NCBI RefSeq assembly: GCF_004137345.1
Contig: NZ_SDWV01000001.1
Coordinates: 1-64,000, forward strand
Source of the DNA: Nocardioides zhouii
GTDB lineage: Bacteria > Actinomycetota > Actinomycetes > Propionibacteriales > Nocardioidaceae
Length of the DNA: 64,000 bases
Direction: 5' to 3'
Below, in pieces: positions 60,217 through 64,000 of the stretch (position 1 is its first letter; each line of letters starts with the position of its first letter). Position numbers and translations under genes: made by a program. The notes under the pieces were generated by a model. That model ran no database searches. It was given only the letters and a program-made list of their open reading frames with translations, and was not told the origin of the DNA.

Positions 60217-61001
60217 TTCTGGGGCGCCTGGTTGGGCAGCGCCCCGCCGTAGCGGCGGTCGCGGCTGGCGTACGTCTCGACGGCCGCCCACAGGTGGCGC
60301 CGGTCGACGTCGGGCCAGAGCACGTCGGTGAAGACCAGCTCGCTGTACGCCGCCTGCCACAGCATGTAGTTGGAGAGCCGCTGCTCGCCCGACGTACGCC
60401 AGATCAGGTCGGCGTCGGGCAGCTCGGGGACGTAGAGGTGGCGGGCGAAGGTCTTCTCGTCGATCTTGTCCGGGTTGAGCCGGCCCGCCGCGACCTCGCG
60501 GCCGATCGAGCGCGCGGCGTCGGCGAGCTCCGCGCGACCGCCGTAATTGACGCACATCGTGAGGGTCAGGACGTCGTTGTCCTTGGTCATCTCCTCGGCG
60601 ACCTGGAGCTCCTTGATGACCGACTTCCAGAGGCGCGGGGCGCGGCCGGCCCAGCGCACGCGTACGCCGAGCTCGTGCATCTCGTCGCGGCGGCGGCGGA
60701 TCACGTCGCGGTTGAACCCCATCAGGAAGCGCACCTCGTCTGGTGAGCGCGACCAGTTCTCGGTGGAGAAGGCGTAGGCGGAGATCGCCTTGACGCCGAT
60801 CTCGATCGCGCCCTCGACGACGTCGAAGAGCGTGCTCTCGCCCTCCTCGTGGCCCTTCGTACGCGGCAGCCCACGCTGCTTCGCCCACCGGCCGTTGCCG
60901 TCCATGACAATCGCGACGTGCTCGGGGACCAGCTCGCGCGGCACGGGCGGCGGTGTCGCGCCACTCGGGTGCGGGGTCGGCGGCCTCACCTGTCGCTTCA
61001 C
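60213..61001 (-). CDS. uppS: Isoprenyl (polyprenyl) diphosphate synthase, cis type
   Basis: 262 residues from GTG 61001. The cis-prenyltransferase signature [17 protein letters not shown] (catalytic Asp34) is followed by [22 protein letters not shown] and the C-terminal [27 protein letters not shown]. It makes the C50-C55 lipid carrier for peptidoglycan and other envelope polymers at the membrane. TAGGCT lies 7 bases before GTG with no ribosome site, so it is probably leaderless. Confidence 0.95.
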   Translation of the reverse strand: MKRQVRPPTPHPSGATPPPVPRELVPEHVAIVMDGNGRWAKQRGLPRTKGHEEGESTLFDVVEGAIEIGVKAISAYAFSTENWSRSPDEVRFLMGFNRDVIRRRRDEMHELGVRVRWAGRAPRLWKSVIKELQVAEEMTKDNDVLTLTMCVNYGGRAELADAARSIGREVAAGRLNPDKIDEKTFARHLYVPELPDADLIWRTSGEQRLSNYMLWQAAYSELVFTDVLWPDVDRRHLWAAVETYASRDRRYGGALPNQAPQN

Positions 61002-61066
61002 GGTGGACAGCCTAGGACTCGGCGGCCCGCAGCCACTGTCGGAGGCCGCGACTAGGGTCGCCGACC

Positions 61067-61765
61067 ATGGACATGCTGCGTGGCGCACAGATCGCCGAGG
61101 CCGACCTGACCGACTGGCGCAAGCTCGCGCAGGGGCTGCACGCCCGCTACCTGGTCGACGACTTCGGCGCCGCGGCGCGGTTCGTCACGGCCGTCGGTGA
61201 GGCGGGCGACGAGGTCAACCACCACCCGCGCGTGGCGATCGGCCGGGGCCACGTCGACCTCGAGCTGGTCACCGCGGACGCGATCTACCGCGACGACGAC
61301 GGCACGGAGTACGTCGTCGAGTGGCCCACTCAGCAGGACGTCGACCTGGCCCGCCGGATCACGGAGATCGCGGCCGAGCACCGGCTCACGGCCGACCCTG
61401 CCGCGGTGAGCGAGCTCGAGCTCGGCCTCGACACCACGGACTCGGCGACCATCGCCCCGGTCTGGGCCGCCCTGCTCACCGGCAGCGCCGACTCGCAGGG
61501 ACGCGGGTCACCGAGCGACGAGGTCCGCGACGCCACGGTCCGCGTGCCGAACCTGTGGTTCGGGGAGGACGAGCCCGACGGGCAGCGGTTCCACGTCGAG
61601 GTCTACGTCGCGGCCGAGGTGGTCGAGCAACGGATCGCCGCCGCCGTGGCTGCCGGCGGGACCGTCGTCGACGACACCCAGTCGCCCGGGCTGACCGTCA
61701 TCGCCGACCAGGACGGCAACAAGGGCGTCCTCTGCGCGGACATGTCCGGCGTGGAGCAGGACTGA
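61067..61765 (+). CDS. Fusion of pterin carbinolamine dehydratase-like and VOC domains
   Basis: 232 residues. Residues 1-95 resemble pterin-4a-carbinolamine dehydratase: [26 protein letters not shown], then [25 protein letters not shown] with the HHP (52-54) of the active site. Residues about 110-232 read as a glyoxalase/VOC-like beta-alpha-beta domain ([29 protein letters not shown]...[18 protein letters not shown]). Metal ligands of VOC enzymes are not obvious. Similar PCD-VOC proteins occur in actinobacteria; the substrate is unknown. Confidence 0.75.
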   Translation: MDMLRGAQIAEADLTDWRKLAQGLHARYLVDDFGAAARFVTAVGEAGDEVNHHPRVAIGRGHVDLELVTADAIYRDDDGTEYVVEWPTQQDVDLARRITEIAAEHRLTADPAAVSELELGLDTTDSATIAPVWAALLTGSADSQGRGSPSDEVRDATVRVPNLWFGEDEPDGQRFHVEVYVAAEVVEQRIAAAVAAGGTVVDDTQSPGLTVIADQDGNKGVLCADMSGVEQD

Positions 61766-61775
61766 CCCGCCGCGG

Positions 61776-62504
61776 TCAGCGCTCGACGTACGCCATCGAG
61801 CGCAGGCCGCGCTCGAGGTGCCAGGAGAGGTACGCCGTCACCAGGTTGCTCGCCTCGCGCAGGTGGCGCGGGTCGGCGGCGTGGACGACCGGCCAGTCGC
61901 CGACGAGCAGGGCGCCCAGCAGGACCACCGTCTCGGAGGCCGGGGTCGCGGAGCCGGGCAGCCGGTCCGACGCGCAGAGCACGCCACCGGCGGACGGGTT
62001 GAAGAACCGGTGTGGCCCCTCGATGCCGCACTGCACGCAGTGGTCGAACGACGGCGCATAGCCCGCGACCGACAGCGAGCGCAGGAGGTAGGAGTCGAGC
62101 ACCTGCTTGGCCGGGTGCTCCCCACCGGCCATCGCGCGAAGGCCGCCGACGAGCAGGAGGAACTGCTGGACCGCGGGCTCCTTCTCCTCGGTGACGAGCC
62201 GCTCGGCGGTCTCGAGCATCACCGTGCCGGCGGTGTAGCGGTCGTAGTCGAGGCCGAGCCGCGCGTTGAACGGTTCGAGCGTCTCGGCCTGGGTGATCAC
62301 GTCGAGGCTGCGCCCCTCCGCGAGCTGCAGGTCGACGTGGGTGAACGGCTCGAGGCGCGAGCCCCAGCGCGACGTCGTACGCCGCACGCCCTTGGCGACC
62401 GCGCGCACCCGCCCGTGCTGACGCGTCAGCAGGGTGATGATGCGGTCGGCCTCACCCAGCTTGTGGGTGCGCAGCACGACCGCCTCGTCGCGGTAGAGGG
62501 GCAC
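61776..62504 (-). CDS. recO: DNA repair protein RecO
   Basis: 242 residues from GTG 62504. N-terminal OB fold PLYRDEAVVLRTHKLGEADRIITLLTRQHGRVRAVAKGVRR is diagnostic for RecO. The C-terminal helical part has a zinc-type CVQCGIEGPHRFFNPSAGGVLC (C-x2-C and a further Cys). RecO loads RecA onto SSB-coated single-stranded DNA with RecR. GACAAT lies 6 bases before GTG, another possible leaderless start. Neighbouring recO and uppS match the mycobacterial order. Confidence 0.93.
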   Translation of the reverse strand: MPLYRDEAVVLRTHKLGEADRIITLLTRQHGRVRAVAKGVRRTTSRWGSRLEPFTHVDLQLAEGRSLDVITQAETLEPFNARLGLDYDRYTAGTVMLETAERLVTEEKEPAVQQFLLLVGGLRAMAGGEHPAKQVLDSYLLRSLSVAGYAPSFDHCVQCGIEGPHRFFNPSAGGVLCASDRLPGSATPASETVVLLGALLVGDWPVVHAADPRHLREASNLVTAYLSWHLERGLRSMAYVER

Positions 62505-62680
62505 CCGACCATTGTCCCCCACGGGTGGCGCGAAGCCCCGCAGCGCGCTCCGGTCCCGCTGTCGTTCGCCGGCCGTTCGCCTGAGTGAGCGGCGGAGTCC
62601 ATCCGGGGCTCCTAGCGTCACTCGACGGAGGGGCGCTCGGGCTCCTCCGTACGACCTCGATCTCGGGATGGAGGTGGGTC

Positions 62681-63607
62681 ATGTCTGCCCTTGCTGTGCG
62701 GGTGCGCGACCTCACCAAGCGGTTCGGCGACGTCATCGCCCTCGGAGGCGTCGACCTCGACATCCCCACGGGGCAGGTCCACGGCCTGGTCGGGCCCAAC
62801 GGCGCCGGCAAGACCACCCTCCTCGGACTGCTCCTCGGCCTCTCCCGGCCGACCTCGGGCACGCTCGAGGTGCTGGGCAATGGCGTCGGAGCGACCGTGC
62901 CGGACGGCGTCGCCGGCTTCGTGGACGCTCCGGGCCTCTACCCCAGCCTGACCGCACGCCAGAACCTGACCGCGCTCGCGCGCCTCCGGTCCGGCCGGAC
63001 CGCCCCGGACGTCGACGCGCTCCTGGACCGCGTCGGCCTCCTCGATGTCGCGGCCGACCCGACCCGCGGGTTCTCCCTCGGCATGCGGCAGCGGTTGGGG
63101 CTTGCCGCAGCGCTGCTCGGCGACCCGCGGCTCCTCGTCGTCGACGAACCGGCCAACGGCCTCGACCCCGCGGGCAAGCACCAGGTGCACCGGATCCTCA
63201 CCGACCTCGCGGCCGACGGCGCGACCGTGATCCTCTCCAGCCACCGGATGGACGACCTGGCGGCGCTGTGCGACGAGGTGACCCTGCTCGCCGAGGGCCG
63301 CGTCGTGTTCACCGGACCGATCCACAAGCTCGTCACCGAGAGCGGCGAGCTGGACTACCGGCTCGTGACCGCCGACCCCGTCGCCGCCCATCGGCTCGCA
63401 GCGGGTACGCCGTCTCTGCGGGTGGTGGCACGCCACGGTCACCCTGTCGACGACCGGGCCATCGTCGTGCGCGGTCCGGAACCGGCCGTCGACGACCTCG
63501 TCCGGCGCCTCGTCGCCGACGGCGTCGCGATCCGCGAGCTCGGCCCTGTCGTGCCCCCGCTCGAGGCGGCGTTCCTCGCGCTCACCGGCTCCGGGGGTGC
63601 GGCATGA
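62681..63607 (+). CDS. ABC transporter ATP-binding protein
   Basis: 308 residues from ATG 62681 (GGAGGT upstream). Walker A GPNGAGKTT (38-46), a signature-like FSLGMRQRLGLAAALLGDPRLLVVDEPANGLDP with Walker B, and the H-loop ILSSHRMDD. The C-terminal 85 residues (after VFTGPIHKLV) are an accessory domain as in DrrA/CcmA-type exporters. It is coupled by ATGA to a permease gene; the exported substrate is unknown. Confidence 0.9.
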   Translation: MSALAVRVRDLTKRFGDVIALGGVDLDIPTGQVHGLVGPNGAGKTTLLGLLLGLSRPTSGTLEVLGNGVGATVPDGVAGFVDAPGLYPSLTARQNLTALARLRSGRTAPDVDALLDRVGLLDVAADPTRGFSLGMRQRLGLAAALLGDPRLLVVDEPANGLDPAGKHQVHRILTDLAADGATVILSSHRMDDLAALCDEVTLLAEGRVVFTGPIHKLVTESGELDYRLVTADPVAAHRLAAGTPSLRVVARHGHPVDDRAIVVRGPEPAVDDLVRRLVADGVAIRELGPVVPPLEAAFLALTGSGGAA

Positions 63608-64000
63608 CTGCCGCCACCCTCGGCGCGCCGACCGTGCGCGAGACCACGGCCGTTCCGTGGACCAGCGTCTATCGCTTCGAGCTGCTCAAGCTGGTCTCGC
63701 AGTGGCGCCTGAGGTTGGTGCTCGTCGCCTGCCTCGTCGCGCCCGCGGCCTACACCGCCGTCATCAGCGGTCAGACCTCGTTGCCTGCCGATGCGCTGTA
63801 CGGACGCTGGATGGGGCAGTCCGGGTGGGCGGGTTCGCTCGCGGTGCTCGTCTTCATGGGCACGCTGGTGCTTCCGCTGCTCACGGCACTGGTCGCGGGC
63901 GACGTGTTCGCGGTCGAGGACCGGCTCGGCACGTGGCGACACCTCATGGTCGCTGTCCGCTCGCCCGGGATGATCTTCGCCGCCAAGGCGCTGGCCGCGC
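63604..64000 (+). CDS. ABC transporter permease (partial, runs off window)
   Basis: The first 132 residues are present, starting at ATG 63604 (overlapping the ATPase stop). WTSVYRFELLKLVSQWRLRLVLVACLVAPAAYTAVISG is an N-terminal membrane entry typical of ABC-2-type permeases; a second helix is SLAVLVFMGTLVLPLLTALVAGDVFAVEDRLGTW. It is the membrane partner of the preceding ATPase. Confidence 0.8.
   Translation, partial: MTAATLGAPTVRETTAVPWTSVYRFELLKLVSQWRLRLVLVACLVAPAAYTAVISGQTSLPADALYGRWMGQSGWAGSLAVLVFMGTLVLPLLTALVAGDVFAVEDRLGTWRHLMVAVRSPGMIFAAKALAA

Overview
The window is high-GC actinobacterial chromosome, most likely from a Nocardioides-like member of the Nocardioidaceae. This is inferred from the 5' end of a 16S rRNA gene at the left edge, the many GTG starts, frequent 4-base ATGA/GTGA gene overlaps, apparently leaderless starts preceded by TANNNT, Zur boxes, and gene order in 44-62.5 kb. 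The order tRNA-Asn, dnaG, dgt, glyS, zur, uppS, recO parallels the Rv2340-Rv2362 region of Mycobacterium tuberculosis as I remember it.

Layout. 1-4.9 kb: start of a 16S rRNA gene (minus) with two tandem promoters, tyrS, and two tandem PknB-like membrane Ser/Thr kinases. 4.9-19.7 kb: accessory DNA stacked at a tRNA-Met(CAT) gene. Copies of the tRNA 3' end lie at 4925 (27 bp, degenerate beyond) and 10738 (46 bp, exact), and the intact tRNA is at 19613-19689. The first block (5.0-10.7 kb) encodes surface-glycan functions: pyruvyl-transferase-like protein, GT2 glycosyltransferase, flippase, a QueC-like PP-loop protein and a methyltransferase. The second block (10.8-19.66 kb) is a compact integrated element of about 8.9 kb with tyrosine integrase, zinc-finger and helix-turn-helix early genes in an overlapping operon, an HK97-type major capsid protein and a tail-like protein. 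It has no terminase large subunit, portal, protease or lysis gene, and it resembles the phiRv1/phiRv2 class of phage-satellite-like elements.

19.7-26.6 kb: tandem GNAT protein, a DUF1800/DUF1501 pair, a Tat-exported sulfite-oxidase-like molybdoenzyme, a PIG-L deacetylase and an unknown protein. 26.7-37.3 kb: one giant exported RTX protein of about 3535 residues. 37.7-44 kb: a small membrane protein, a CHRD protein and a one-direction copper-handling cluster (DUF2933-like protein, CopA-type ATPase behind a CsoR-type operator, a His/Met repeat peptide, DUF6153-like, DUF305 and TlpA-like genes; the TlpA gene is frameshifted twice).

44.3-64 kb: mostly core genes: tRNA-Asn, dnaG, an envelope trio (holin-like, DUF3618, YtxH-like), dgt, an unusual membrane LuxR protein, a PadR operon with repeated operators, an exported peptidase-like protein, dusB, a lipoprotein, glyS, a zinc-uptake operon (znuA-znuC-znuB-zur) with two Zur boxes, uppS, a PCD-VOC fusion, recO and the start of an ABC transporter operon.

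The most notable unit is the capsid-encoding satellite-like element, with clustered iteron-like repeats inside its helix-turn-helix gene, a direct repeat ahead of the capsid gene and a candidate antisense RNA. The QueC-like/methyltransferase pair in the glycan block and the giant RTX protein are the next most interesting.
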